Below, in pieces: positions 21,659 through 31,299 of a DNA stretch of 47,425 nucleotides (the first letter of the stretch is position 1; each line of letters starts with the position of its first letter). Source of the stretch: a virus; the IMG/VR virus record IMGVR_UViG_3300007352_000007, positions 1 to 47,425 of that record, one strand, 5' to 3'. The position numbers and the translations under genes are program-made. The notes under the pieces were generated by a model. The model was not told where the DNA came from and did not search any database. It worked only from the letters and a program-made list of their open reading frames with translations.

Positions 21659-23494
21659 ATGAAAAGAGATAGATCGAAATTTATGACAGAGGATGAAATC
21701 AAAGAAGCCGATAATGTCATATCGCAACTTAATTCTAACCGTTATATGGTTCAGGATATCTTTGATGACTGGGATGAGATTGTGGAATATTATTCCAATG
21801 AACAGCCAGAGGTCAAGAATGTACCCAACTCCAAAATAAACAGATTCCATGCCAACATAGAAGGTCAGGTTACGGCATTGGTTGAACAGAACCTTGCGAT
21901 AACTTGTAAAGGGCAGGGGCCGTCTGACAGGGGATTTGCGAATTGGGCGCAGATAGGGCTTGACTGGACGTTGCGTAAGAACAATATCAAAACCAAGCTG
22001 ACTATACACGAAAGACGCAGGGAGTTGTTTGGTAATGGCGTGTTCGGACTTTCCTTTGACCCTAAAGCGATAAATGGTTTCGGACTTGTCACCATTAATC
22101 CGACACCTCTTAATAAGTTATACGTTGATATTAAGATAAAAGATCCTTTAAGGTTCCAGGAAGCGGAATACATCGCTGAAACCATTACGATGAGTAAACA
22201 GCAGTTCATTGACAGGTACGGCGAGGAAAAGGCTGAAATGGTCGAGTACGGGAAGTATGTGGATTTTCGTGACGGTGGGATATTCACCGAATTGCAGAAC
22301 GTGGATGATGAAAACTCATCCGTATTGATTCTGTACTGGTCACGTCAGGATGGTAAGTTGAGGTTAAGAGAGTATTCGGCTTGCGGGGTTCTATTGTATG
22401 ACTGTCACAAAAAGGGTGGACGTAAGGACAATCAGAAAAAGTCAGAGGAAGAAATCAAGTCTTATTACAACTATGTAAACGACAAGTACCCGTATTTCTA
22501 TACGATAATGTACCCAGTAGAGGGAAGGTTACAAGGGTTCGGTAATGGTAAGTTGTTGCTTCCATTACAGAAACTTTTAAATGAACTGTACGACAAGATC
22601 CGTATAGCTTCAAGACCTAACATAGTTCTTTATGACCCCGACATTATCCAGAGTGACCTATCAGACTTTGACGAGAACTCATTGAACCCACGACCTGCAG
22701 ACTTAACCTCCGGCAACGGTACACCGATTATATCCGTACCGTGGATGCAAGTACAGCCGGATTGGTGGGCGTTGCTTAAACAGATAGAGGAAGAAATACA
22801 ACACGTTTCGAGGTTTTCGTCATTGATGCTTGGTATGTCCGGCAAGAGGGGTGACCAGACCGCAACAGAATCAGCAATACAGCAACAGCAGGGACATAAC
22901 GCCATTGACCATCAAAAGATTTTACTGCAGGAAACACTTGTTGAGTTGTGCCAGTACGCATTGGGGCTGATGATGGATAACTACACATCAGGCAAGGCGT
23001 TCAGGCTGGACGAGAACAAAGAAGATTATGAATGGATAGACTTCCGCGACATGACAAAAGTGCCTGTAATGAAACCTGTTACGAGTGCTTACGAAGAACA
23101 GTACACGAAAGCTCGTCCTGGTGCGAAGAAACCTAAGTTTGAGCCAGCCATGGGACGAGACGGGAAGCCGCTTACTAAGTCTGTGGATCTGGATATTGAG
23201 ATAAATATCGGTGCTGGATTGCCAAAGAATAAGGCGTTCTTGTATCAGATGATGGCACAACTGGCACCCGTACAGATAGGCGGGAAACCATTGGTGGAAT
23301 GGTCAGAAATGAGAGCCTTGATGAAAGATTGGCTGGGGCTTCCATTGAACGATGACCAAGAAGCACAGTTGAAAATGATGGTACAGCAGTATCAACAGCA
23401 ACCACAACAGTCACAGCCACCTAGTAATCCGTTGGTTAATGCCAACAATCCGAGTGGTGGGCTAATCCAGCAACAGGGGATGGTGGGTGGCTGA
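21659..23494 (+). CDS. Portal protein, P22-like, 611 aa
   Basis: Preceded by AAGGAGTTGATCGG. Features of podophage portals are visible: an N-terminal helical leader (FHANIEGQVTALVEQ), the crown/stem part LGMSGKRGDQTATESAIQQQQGH around residues 395-417, and a Gln-rich C-terminal tail (QQYQQQPQQSQPPSNP). About 611 aa is within the family range. It forms the dodecameric DNA gate and terminase dock. P22-type portals together with gp4- and gp10-like genes argue for short-tailed virions. Confidence 0.85.
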   Translation: MKRDRSKFMTEDEIKEADNVISQLNSNRYMVQDIFDDWDEIVEYYSNEQPEVKNVPNSKINRFHANIEGQVTALVEQNLAITCKGQGPSDRGFANWAQIGLDWTLRKNNIKTKLTIHERRRELFGNGVFGLSFDPKAINGFGLVTINPTPLNKLYVDIKIKDPLRFQEAEYIAETITMSKQQFIDRYGEEKAEMVEYGKYVDFRDGGIFTELQNVDDENSSVLILYWSRQDGKLRLREYSACGVLLYDCHKKGGRKDNQKKSEEEIKSYYNYVNDKYPYFYTIMYPVEGRLQGFGNGKLLLPLQKLLNELYDKIRIASRPNIVLYDPDIIQSDLSDFDENSLNPRPADLTSGNGTPIISVPWMQVQPDWWALLKQIEEEIQHVSRFSSLMLGMSGKRGDQTATESAIQQQQGHNAIDHQKILLQETLVELCQYALGLMMDNYTSGKAFRLDENKEDYEWIDFRDMTKVPVMKPVTSAYEEQYTKARPGAKKPKFEPAMGRDGKPLTKSVDLDIEINIGAGLPKNKAFLYQMMAQLAPVQIGGKPLVEWSEMRALMKDWLGLPLNDDQEAQLKMMVQQYQQQPQQSQPPSNPLVNANNPSGGLIQQQGMVGG

Positions 23495-23853
23495 TGGCAT
23501 CAGTAGCAGAACATAACAAGCTAATGGCTATCATATTCGGCAACTCAAAACACTTCAATCATGTTATGAGTAACGAGGAAATCAGAACCATGACAATGTT
23601 GGAGAACTCTTGCCCCTTGACAAGGCAACCTGTTTGCGGAAGGTGTGAACAGTTGGGATTATGGCACAAGGGAGATTTTGGAGAGCCGGTATGTGTATGT
23701 AAGAAGTGCGGGAGTATTACAAAGAATCCCGTGACTTATGCAGCTTATCTAGCAAGTAATTTGGATATAGACCCTACGGGGATGACAGCAAGAGAGGCAT
23801 TAAGGCATAGACGAAGGTTGGTTGATAATTATGTTCCTGATTACGGGAATTAA
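23494..23853 (+). CDS. Zinc-ribbon protein of the head operon, 119 aa
   Basis: Overlaps the portal stop by one base. CGRCEQLGLWH and CVCKKCGSIT give a four-cysteine zinc ribbon (residues about 48-72), followed by a helical C-terminus (LDIDPTGMTAREALRHRRRL). It may be an assembly factor or scaffold partner; unknown. Confidence 0.6.
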   Translation: MASVAEHNKLMAIIFGNSKHFNHVMSNEEIRTMTMLENSCPLTRQPVCGRCEQLGLWHKGDFGEPVCVCKKCGSITKNPVTYAAYLASNLDIDPTGMTAREALRHRRRLVDNYVPDYGN

Positions 23854-23867
23854 GAAGGAGGTCGGAA

Positions 23868-24293
23868 ATGCTTTTAGTTTTCTACACTACCGGCAGTTAT
23901 GCGGTAAAAGACGATAAAGGCAACATCGTTGAGGTAAAAACGCTTGACAGGAATTATCGACAGGAAGATTGCAAAACAAAACAGGTATGGATGGCAGACG
24001 AGTACGAGGAATTGAAGGGTGATTTGGGCGGTAATGTCCAGATGGTTTATGAATTGGAGGACAGCCCGATTATCTTACTTGTGAACACGAAGAAAGGTTT
24101 TTTTGTTTATGCTACGGCAATAAAACAAGATGACGCACAAGAGTACCTTTCCTCATTACCCGCTTCTACGTTGCGGAATCTTACAGCCCTGTACGGGATG
24201 AAAAAGTACCCCGCAACAGTTTCCAAGCCTGAAATAATTAAAGAATTTCTGAAACAAGTTTGGGATATTGATGTCGTCAAGGATAGACGGTAA
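23868..24293 (+). CDS. Hypothetical structural-region protein, 141 aa
   Basis: Strong AAGGAGGTCGGAA site. The N-terminal part is beta-rich (LLVFYTTGSYAVKDDKGN). The C-terminal 30 residues (TVSKPEIIKEFLKQVWDI) are helical. No family recognised; position suggests a head or connector accessory. Weak hairpin CACTTT/AAAGTG at 24310-24326 follows. Confidence 0.6.
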   Translation: MLLVFYTTGSYAVKDDKGNIVEVKTLDRNYRQEDCKTKQVWMADEYEELKGDLGGNVQMVYELEDSPIILLVNTKKGFFVYATAIKQDDAQEYLSSLPASTLRNLTALYGMKKYPATVSKPEIIKEFLKQVWDIDVVKDRR

Positions 24294-24365
24294 AACCTAA
24301 GTTTTCCCTCACTTTTAACTAAAGTGTTGATATTTCGGGGTACGCCCGTAAAAACGGAGGATCAA

Positions 24366-25061
24366 ATGGAAGAAGAAATCAAAACCAATGAAGAAATCGT
24401 AACAACAGAAACGGAAGAAATAAAGGAAGAACAGCCCGAAACCAAAGAGGAACAGCCTAAGAAAAACTCAATCAAAGATGATCTGTTGAAAGAACGCAGA
24501 AAACGGCAGGAGCTAGAAAAAAGAGTAAAAGAGTATGAAAGCAAACTCTACGAGAGCGAGTACCAGTCCGAGAAGATGCAACTTAAACAGTCATTCGTTG
24601 ATGATGGGTTTGACGAGGTTGTGGCAGAAAAGCTGGCAGCACGGGAAGCAAAGACCACGAATGAGATTAAAAAGCTAAGTGAGATTGTTTCCAACATATA
24701 CAATCCTGTAAAAGATGAAATAAAGGAACTTGCCAAGTCTGACGAGTTCTTTTCCGATGCCATGGCGTATGAACAGGATATAGCTGCCAAGATGAAGCAA
24801 CTGAATTGTGGTGCCGAGGAAGCGTACATAGTTTTACGCGGACGTGAGCGCACAAGAGAGATAAGGGAAAACCTTGAAGTCAGGGCGCAGTATGAGAAAA
24901 GCGAGAAGGAAGAAAAGGCTTTACCACAATCAGCAGCAGGGAAGAGTAAAGAACTTTACCCCTTGACTGATGATGAAAAGGCTTCTCTCAAACTGCTACA
25001 ACGGTTGAAACCCAAAGAGGGTTGGACTGTTGAGAAGTATTGGAAAAACAAAAACAGATAG
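24366..25061 (+). CDS. Scaffolding protein, 231 aa
   Basis: ATG at 24366 has ACGGAGGATCAA upstream; an earlier TTG was rejected. The first 50 residues are E/T/K low complexity, followed by a long coiled coil (KDDLLKERRKRQELEKRVKEY). The basic C-terminus (WTVEKYWKNKNR) is the typical coat-binding end. Composition and position immediately upstream of head proteins are characteristic. It directs prohead assembly and leaves before packaging. Confidence 0.82.
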   Translation: MEEEIKTNEEIVTTETEEIKEEQPETKEEQPKKNSIKDDLLKERRKRQELEKRVKEYESKLYESEYQSEKMQLKQSFVDDGFDEVVAEKLAAREAKTTNEIKKLSEIVSNIYNPVKDEIKELAKSDEFFSDAMAYEQDIAAKMKQLNCGAEEAYIVLRGRERTREIRENLEVRAQYEKSEKEEKALPQSAAGKSKELYPLTDDEKASLKLLQRLKPKEGWTVEKYWKNKNR

Positions 25062-25073
25062 GAGTTGATAATT

Positions 25074-25643
25074 ATGTGGAAAATCGTTAATGGGGCGCAG
25101 GAAAATCCCGTAAGGAAAATGATTGCGTCCAGCACAGCGAGCATATACACCACTGACGTTGGTAAACTCGTATTTGAATCGTCTGGTCGTGCAAGATTGG
25201 TGACAATCGGCACTTCCACGGGTTCAACCGAGCCTTTGGGTTCAACGAGTGGTGGACTTGCCGGTATTGTAGCTGTTATGCCGGCAAATGCAACAGCAGA
25301 TTCAACAGCGATAGTTTATGTACAGCCTCTTACTCCATATGACGTATGTGAGGGTAATTATACCACAGCATCGTCTGATGGCGCAGGAGCGATGGCGAGT
25401 GACTGGGTGACAACGACAAACCTTGGGCTGGTGTTCAAGTTTGTTGCACAGGAATGTTCATCTGGTTCTACTTATGCCTCAACCGCAGGGTCGACTTGGG
25501 TACAGGATTGGATTACTGCTTCAACGGCAAGTGTTTCTGGTTCTACCCTTGGTGCGTTCATTTTGACTGATTTCTCAACGGTCAATAAAACAGTGCGTGG
25601 TACATTCGCCCCGAACTTGTTCAGAGGGCTTGTGACTACCTAA
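25074..25643 (+). CDS. Capsid-associated (decoration-like) protein, 189 aa
   Basis: ATG at 25074 after AGGAGTTGATAATT. Ser/Thr/Gly/Ala-rich beta-sheet protein (STGSTEPLGSTSGGLAG) with TVRGTFAPNLFRG near the end. Composition is that of decoration or head-fibre proteins between scaffold and coat; no precise family. Its many Ser and Thr residues would be possible glycan acceptors, which is inference only. Confidence 0.6.
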   Translation: MWKIVNGAQENPVRKMIASSTASIYTTDVGKLVFESSGRARLVTIGTSTGSTEPLGSTSGGLAGIVAVMPANATADSTAIVYVQPLTPYDVCEGNYTTASSDGAGAMASDWVTTTNLGLVFKFVAQECSSGSTYASTAGSTWVQDWITASTASVSGSTLGAFILTDFSTVNKTVRGTFAPNLFRGLVTT

Positions 25644-25662
25644 TCGGAAGGAGTGAAAGATT

Positions 25663-26565
25663 ATGGCATATACAGTAACCTCAGATATTGCTAGAAGTGT
25701 AGCCGACCAACAGAAAGACTACTTCTACAATAACTATGAAGCATACCCCCTTGAATACCCTATGATAAGCACGGAGTATGAAGGGGTAAAAGAAACGGAA
25801 ACATTTGACACGATGGGTAACCTTTCTGCCGCGTACACAAAGACAGAGGGTATGCCTCTGACTTACGGTTCGGTCAGGGAGGCGTACCAGACCTCCGTTA
25901 AGTCTGTAACAAGAGGTAACGGATTCTCTATCACGCAGGAGGCTATGAAGTTCGACCTTAATAAGTGTCTTGACCCCGCAAGGGCGAAGGAACTTGCAAG
26001 AACCATGAGGGACTTGGAAGAGGAAACATTGATAGCGCATTTTGACAATGCCTTTACGACTAACCTCGCAACAGGCGTACCCAAATGCTCGAACAGTGTT
26101 CCTTGTAAAGATGCTCCTGGAACAACCAATGACACATTGGCAACAGCTTCATCCTTGACAGATCCTGACAACCACAAATCCATGATACAGATGTTTGCAC
26201 AGTTCAAAAATCATCAGGGTAAGCCCATGCCCTCAAAAGCGACTGATGGCTTGACACATTACTTGAATCAGTTCGACATTGAGGAAGTTTACGAATCCGA
26301 CAAGAAAGCCGGGCTGACTGTAAACACAAAGAACGTCCTGCCATCAGCAAGGATAAATTGGCATTATTCACATCGTTTGAATGATACCAACGCTTGGTTC
26401 ATGTGGGATAACTCATTCGTCCATGCGATATTCGTATGGTGGATGAAAACGCAGTTCACTGATGAGATTGACTTCGACACGAAGAATCTCAAATTGGCTG
26501 CAATCGCTATGCACAATTCCTGTATGATTCCTAACGTCGGATTTGCGGGGAATCAGGGCGCTTGA
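25663..26565 (+). CDS. Major capsid protein, 300 aa
   Basis: Strong GGAAGGAGTGAAAG site. The order scaffold, decoration, coat and a strong terminator just after the gene fit the main capsid subunit. Helical E-loop-like sequence (TLIAHFDNAF) and a beta-rich C-terminal half with conserved aromatic residues (WFMWDNSFVHAIFVWW) suggest an HK97-fold coat. Length normal for podophages and siphophages. Confidence 0.82.
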   Translation: MAYTVTSDIARSVADQQKDYFYNNYEAYPLEYPMISTEYEGVKETETFDTMGNLSAAYTKTEGMPLTYGSVREAYQTSVKSVTRGNGFSITQEAMKFDLNKCLDPARAKELARTMRDLEEETLIAHFDNAFTTNLATGVPKCSNSVPCKDAPGTTNDTLATASSLTDPDNHKSMIQMFAQFKNHQGKPMPSKATDGLTHYLNQFDIEEVYESDKKAGLTVNTKNVLPSARINWHYSHRLNDTNAWFMWDNSFVHAIFVWWMKTQFTDEIDFDTKNLKLAAIAMHNSCMIPNVGFAGNQGA

Positions 26566-26580
26566 TGTAGCTAACTAAAT

Positions 26581-26606
26581 AAGGGCGGTTAAATAATCGC
26601 CCTTTT
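26581..26606 (+). terminator. Terminator after the major capsid gene
   Basis: AAGGGCG (26581-26587) pairs with CGCCCTT (26598-26604), followed by TTATT. It may lower downstream transcription relative to the coat gene, so that coat RNA is most abundant. Confidence 0.75.
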
Positions 26607-26633
26607 ATTATGCTTTGAATCGAGGTGAAAAAA

Positions 26634-27236
26634 ATGAAAATAGAACAACGTGAGGGCATTTACATCAATGGTACGACTAATGGCAGTACGGACTTGACTG
26701 TACTAGACTCCACGGGTGCGTTGTACGGCAATGGTATCTATGCGCGTTCCGGTTCGACTGCGGTACAGGTGGCGAGTTCTACGGGACTAACCTATAACCA
26801 AGGTGTACCTATTGCGTATGTCGAAACCGTTGCGGTAACGTCTGCTGGTGCAAGCCCTTCAACGGTAACGCCGTATGGTTTGACCTATTGCGTGCCTAAC
26901 ACAACGGGCGGTGACTTCTCAACGTCAGCAAGGACTATTGTAGTGGGTGCGCCTATTCCAGGTGTACCAAAAGTGATACGTTGGGGCTCTACTGGTGCCT
27001 CTGCTAATACGCTGTGGGTTGACTTAACAACTAATTGCGGAGTAATGGATTCGACTGGTGGTTCAAGCCACCGCTATATATCATTCTCCACACTAGGGAC
27101 ACAGCCACAGACATTGAACCTACTGGGTATTTCAACATCAGTATGGATGGTAACAAGTGTTGATTCGACCATACCGGGCTTTGAAAATGCTGCGGGTGGT
27201 ATACACGCGGAAGCAGCCGTCGAATCGTCTGGTTAA
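26634..27236 (+). CDS. Ser/Thr-rich structural protein, 200 aa
   Basis: ATG at 26634 with GAGGTG 7 bases upstream; an in-frame GTG lies just before it. Beta-rich, T/S/G-rich (TTNGSTDLTVLDSTG) and no domain recognised. Together with the next genes it forms a group of beta-rich surface-like proteins downstream of the coat gene. Confidence 0.6.
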   Translation: MKIEQREGIYINGTTNGSTDLTVLDSTGALYGNGIYARSGSTAVQVASSTGLTYNQGVPIAYVETVAVTSAGASPSTVTPYGLTYCVPNTTGGDFSTSARTIVVGAPIPGVPKVIRWGSTGASANTLWVDLTTNCGVMDSTGGSSHRYISFSTLGTQPQTLNLLGISTSVWMVTSVDSTIPGFENAAGGIHAEAAVESSG

Positions 27237-27243
27237 TAAAATT

Positions 27244-27275
27244 GGGGCGGGAAGTACAACCGCCCCTTTATCTTT
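27244..27275 (+). terminator. Intrinsic terminator
   Basis: GGGGCGG (27244-27250) pairs with CCGCCCC (27260-27266), perfect 7 bp, followed by TTTATCTTT. It stands between two structural genes. Confidence 0.75.
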
Positions 27276-27295
27276 ATGAAAGAAGGTGACTTACA

Positions 27296-27742
27296 ATGTA
27301 TAGACCGCCACAGCAATTCTTTTTATCGACATCAGGCGTACAGCAGTCCACAATATCAAGGGTGTCTATTCGGTTGTCGAGTGATTCCACCACCGCCAGT
27401 AAAACGGGTGTGAATGTGGACTATGCAAACTCTACAGCACAAAAAGCGGCAAAATATGAATATCAGGCTATGTTTTACAACCCTTCCACTATGCCGTTTA
27501 CTTGCAATATTTACACGGAGGAAATAGGTCTTTCCACGGGTTCGACACAGGACTATGAACTGTTGACTTCCGTAACTGTTCCAGGTTCAACTGAAACTGG
27601 GTTAGGCAGGACTATAAAAAATGTGCATGGTATCTTTAACGGTGCGGATGCGAGATTTCAGTTTGTCAATAACACTTGTGGTTCGTCTGATTCTACCAGT
27701 GTATTAATCGTAATGGCTCTAAAAGGTTTATATGAGGGGTGA
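27296..27742 (+). CDS. Hypothetical structural protein, 148 aa
   Basis: AGAAGGTGACTTACA precedes the start. Beta-rich with STSGVQQSTISRVSIRL and a C-terminal IVMALKGLYEG. The composition is that of decoration or neck proteins. No family recognised. Confidence 0.6.
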   Translation: MYRPPQQFFLSTSGVQQSTISRVSIRLSSDSTTASKTGVNVDYANSTAQKAAKYEYQAMFYNPSTMPFTCNIYTEEIGLSTGSTQDYELLTSVTVPGSTETGLGRTIKNVHGIFNGADARFQFVNNTCGSSDSTSVLIVMALKGLYEG

Positions 27743-27746
27743 TACT

Positions 27747-29210
27747 ATGTCTTTAAAGTCTATTAAGGAAAATTCCATAGTGTCGCCGATACAGAGTGCG
27801 ATAGTGTCACCCCTTTGGGGGTTGCCTTATGGCTCCGGAACTGATACAAATGCACAGACAATCACTTTGCCCGCCACCATTGTACAAGGGGCAGTAAATA
27901 TTGTTGTAAAGGGTGAAACAGAGACAAACATTGTCCTTAATGGCAACTTTGCCAATGGGGATAGTTGGGCACCAACAGCGGGCGCGGAAAGCGTTGCTAG
28001 TAATACTTATACTCTTACAGGTGATGGTTCACAGGCATATGCTTACTTAGGACAAGATACAAATACTGCTGTTGTGGTAGGAGCGCAAATATATGTAAGA
28101 TGTTCCGCTAGGGTTACAAATGCTAATTGCACAAGTATAAAAATATTAATAGATGGTTCTACGGCTGGGACGGAAACAGTATTAGCAACGCAATTAACGC
28201 CGACAGCTAATACATGGTATACCGTATCGGGTATATTAGCTACTCCTGCTGATTTTACAGGAAATTACAGGATAAATATTTATGAATACTATGCTGATGC
28301 TGCCACTCAAAACGGAAAGGTATTGGAAGTTAAAAGCGTTATCGGGATAAATCTTACAGGTAAATTCGGGGCAGGAAGTGAGCCTGTTGCTGCCACTTGT
28401 GATTTGCGTTACAACCATTGGTTTGACGGTATAAAATCATCCGGTGCAGCAGGGTTGATGATACGGACAAAAGATTCAGGTGGTTCAGTACAATCCGTTG
28501 GTTATGTAGCTTCTTCTACATATGGACTTACATCTGTCGGAAGTGTACAGGATCAGGTTAGTATCACGGATGGGGAAAAGACGCAGAAAAATAGTGGAGT
28601 GTTTAATCTTGATGGTAGTTATGCTTGGGCTTTTGATACGGACACAACAGGGTTTAAGCGTGTAAAAACACCAGCCTTTACCAATTACACTAACTATACA
28701 GCTAATTGCTGGAAGTATGATGGGAAGCCCCTTATAAATCAAGGAAGTCAGGGGCAAATTTCCGCTTCTACGGCCGACCGTTTTCTGCTTTGGAGTGATG
28801 GCAGGGTTTATGTAGACATAGGCGATTCTGATTCTGGTTGGCTTGAAGCATGGGTTCCCGGCACTTCTTTTACAGGGATGACTTGGACGGGGTTAATACA
28901 AGCCTATTTTTATGGCTGGAAGCTTACAACGGCAAATACTAATGTAGCAAGTTGCGTGTGGACAGGGATCACAAGCGGAACGGTAAAAAACGCAGGGGCA
29001 GGGGATTACGCCTTTGTAATTGCGAATCAGGATGTTGGATTTACGCCATACAAATTGAATTATCAGCTTTCCGTACCGGTAAAAACACTTGTATCAAAAT
29101 ATGATATGCAAGGGTTTCAATCTGGTACGATCGAGGTATTATTAACAGACGGTTCTACGCTAGATTCCAACACGACAACACCCACGATAGAGTATAAAAC
29201 ATTAGTTTAA
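27747..29210 (+). CDS. Large beta-rich surface protein with CBM-like module, 487 aa
   Basis: ATG at 27747 chosen after GAGGGGTGATACT. The conserved N-terminal 40 residues are followed at 60-200 by a jelly-roll-like module (NIVLNGNFANGDSW, then TGNYRINIYEYYADA) of carbohydrate-binding CBM_4_9 style. The C-terminal domain (300-487) is beta-rich. Such modules bind host glycans. It lies among capsid genes, upstream of the connector, so it may be a head fibre rather than a tail fibre. Confidence 0.6.
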   Translation: MSLKSIKENSIVSPIQSAIVSPLWGLPYGSGTDTNAQTITLPATIVQGAVNIVVKGETETNIVLNGNFANGDSWAPTAGAESVASNTYTLTGDGSQAYAYLGQDTNTAVVVGAQIYVRCSARVTNANCTSIKILIDGSTAGTETVLATQLTPTANTWYTVSGILATPADFTGNYRINIYEYYADAATQNGKVLEVKSVIGINLTGKFGAGSEPVAATCDLRYNHWFDGIKSSGAAGLMIRTKDSGGSVQSVGYVASSTYGLTSVGSVQDQVSITDGEKTQKNSGVFNLDGSYAWAFDTDTTGFKRVKTPAFTNYTNYTANCWKYDGKPLINQGSQGQISASTADRFLLWSDGRVYVDIGDSDSGWLEAWVPGTSFTGMTWTGLIQAYFYGWKLTTANTNVASCVWTGITSGTVKNAGAGDYAFVIANQDVGFTPYKLNYQLSVPVKTLVSKYDMQGFQSGTIEVLLTDGSTLDSNTTTPTIEYKTLV

Positions 29211-29226
29211 TTAAGGAGTGGTCTAA

Positions 29227-29895
29227 ATGTCAACTGATATAGGTGGTTTGACAACTCAAATAGATGCAAGATTACCTAATGGGGTTAGTCATGCACAAAA
29301 AGTAAATTATTTCAACACGGTTATCAAGAAAATATACCGTGATGTACCAATGGAAAGCGTATATCAGTTTGTGGCCTCATCATCCATGTTATATGATATG
29401 TCTACTAATTGGCGCATAGACAAGACTAACCGCGTATTGGTGAGCAATGCGACAGCCACTACCGACATAACTTCCACCACACTATGGGAGGAATATAAGT
29501 ATGCAGGGTTTGACGATGAGCTCATAGAGAATCAATACTACACTCCGAATGAACATTTCCAGACCACCGATGCGATAGTATCATCCTCACAGATAGGGCT
29601 TTATCCTGAATCAACTGAATTGAGGGTGGCAAGGGTGTACTATGACAGAATACCCGCCACGATTGGTACGGCTTCTTCCGACAGCACAACCATACCTGAT
29701 ATCGAGGAAGAATATTATGAACTGCTTTTACTTGGCACTTTGGAGTTGGTGGCAAAGTCAGGGAACGCACCTGATGTAGAACTTGCCAACAATTATTATG
29801 CGGATTACAGGGACGAGAGAAAACGTGTCAGGATGGATAAGGCATTGCGGAAGGAAAGGAAACGCGACTTTGGATGGGACTGGAGGGATTGGTAA
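29227..29895 (+). CDS. Head-to-tail adaptor, P22 gp4-like, 222 aa
   Basis: Site AAGGAGTGGTCTAA. Helical N-terminus (DARLPNGVSHAQKVNYFNTV), a beta insert and a C-terminal helical bundle with basic tail (RMDKALRKERKRDFGWDW). Position between coat-region and nozzle genes and size match the adaptor ring (gp4-type) below the portal. Assignment by layout and composition. Confidence 0.6.
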   Translation: MSTDIGGLTTQIDARLPNGVSHAQKVNYFNTVIKKIYRDVPMESVYQFVASSSMLYDMSTNWRIDKTNRVLVSNATATTDITSTTLWEEYKYAGFDDELIENQYYTPNEHFQTTDAIVSSSQIGLYPESTELRVARVYYDRIPATIGTASSDSTTIPDIEEEYYELLLLGTLELVAKSGNAPDVELANNYYADYRDERKRVRMDKALRKERKRDFGWDWRDW

Positions 29896-31299
29896 ATGGC
29901 TTACTGGAAACCTATGAAATATGAAATTGAACCAGTTATAAATACATTCGGCAACGGTGTTAATTCCTATCTTACGCCATTTACTATTGAGGATGGGGAA
30001 TTGACGGACGGACTCAATATGTCCTGCGACAGCTATCCCGCTATCCAGACAAGAGCAGATAGGGCGAGATATACCACGGTGTTTGAAAATGCAGCTAATG
30101 GTATAGGCAGATATAAAAAAGCCCTCGCACTTCTTGCGGATGGAGTAACATGGAGATGTTGGACGGGTGCGTTTCTAACAACAATGTCAAATTTGGTATC
30201 GAGTACGGAAGCAGCCTTTGACGAACTCGTTACGGGTACGGCAAGATATGCTATTATGATGAACAGTTCACAAAGGATGTACTGGGATGGTGGGGTTGCT
30301 ACAACCGCCTTAACAATATCCGACACTAACCTTCCCTATACGAAAATATTTACTGTTCATAAGGGCAGGGTATACGCAGTAAGTAATAATAGTTTGCATT
30401 TTTCAGCTTTAAATGATTTAACGGATTGGACTACTATTGACGATGCAGGTTCGATAACCTTATCTAATATGTACGGTTTTGCTAGCGCGATATGTGCGTA
30501 CAACGATTCGGTCATAATATTTTCCGATGGTTCAATGCAAGAATTGAGAGGTTCGGGCCCTGCAAATTATGAACTGATCGAGATATCAAAAGATATCGGG
30601 TGTGTGAATTTCAAGTCCGTATGTGAAGCACAAGGGCTTTTGTTTTGGGTGGATTATTCAGGGGTTTATGTTTTTGATGGTAGTGTGCCGGTTTTAATCT
30701 CACAAAAAGTACAAAAATGGATAGATGGCATAAATGATTTTTCCTTATGTTGTATGGGTTATAAGGACGACAAGATTTATATAGGTATTCCTTATAAATC
30801 GACAGCAAACAATATGGTTCTTGTCTACAATATTACCAAGGGAATTTGGGATGCACCACAGGACGGAAACTTTAATCGTTTAGTCAATATCAATGGATTG
30901 CTTTACGGGACACATTCCACTACGGGCGTTATATGGAACATGGAATCTACCGCACGAACAGGGAACGATAATTCTACCGCTATACCATGGAGTTTTGAAA
31001 CCAAAGCGTACAATGACAATGAAATAGAAGGTAAAAAGACTTTGCGTGATATGTACATCGTGCATGACGGTAGCAGTACCGCAACCATGGCTATTGATTA
31101 CACGACTAATGCTTTGTCTACGACTTATTCTACTCTCGTACCTTCAACAGATATAACATTAGACAGCGAAGCAGAAGTACATCGTACCGTTATACCGACA
31201 GAAAAGATTTCTAATGCGGATTGGTACAAGATGAAGTTTTCTGGTACAGGTAAGGTAAGGATACATTCATTAAAGAAAAATGTTAGGGTGAAAAAATAA
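29896..31299 (+). CDS. Tail nozzle/DNA stabilisation protein, P22 gp10-like, 467 aa
   Basis: Starts directly after the adaptor stop. Repeating beta-propeller-type blades with LPYTKIFTVHKGRVYAVS, SIIFSDGSMQEL-type strands and LTDWTT motifs are characteristic of gp10-like tail-tube/nozzle proteins of podophages. The C-terminal domain binds DNA or the next ring. Supports podovirus morphology. Confidence 0.75.
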   Translation: MAYWKPMKYEIEPVINTFGNGVNSYLTPFTIEDGELTDGLNMSCDSYPAIQTRADRARYTTVFENAANGIGRYKKALALLADGVTWRCWTGAFLTTMSNLVSSTEAAFDELVTGTARYAIMMNSSQRMYWDGGVATTALTISDTNLPYTKIFTVHKGRVYAVSNNSLHFSALNDLTDWTTIDDAGSITLSNMYGFASAICAYNDSVIIFSDGSMQELRGSGPANYELIEISKDIGCVNFKSVCEAQGLLFWVDYSGVYVFDGSVPVLISQKVQKWIDGINDFSLCCMGYKDDKIYIGIPYKSTANNMVLVYNITKGIWDAPQDGNFNRLVNINGLLYGTHSTTGVIWNMESTARTGNDNSTAIPWSFETKAYNDNEIEGKKTLRDMYIVHDGSSTATMAIDYTTNALSTTYSTLVPSTDITLDSEAEVHRTVIPTEKISNADWYKMKFSGTGKVRIHSLKKNVRVKK

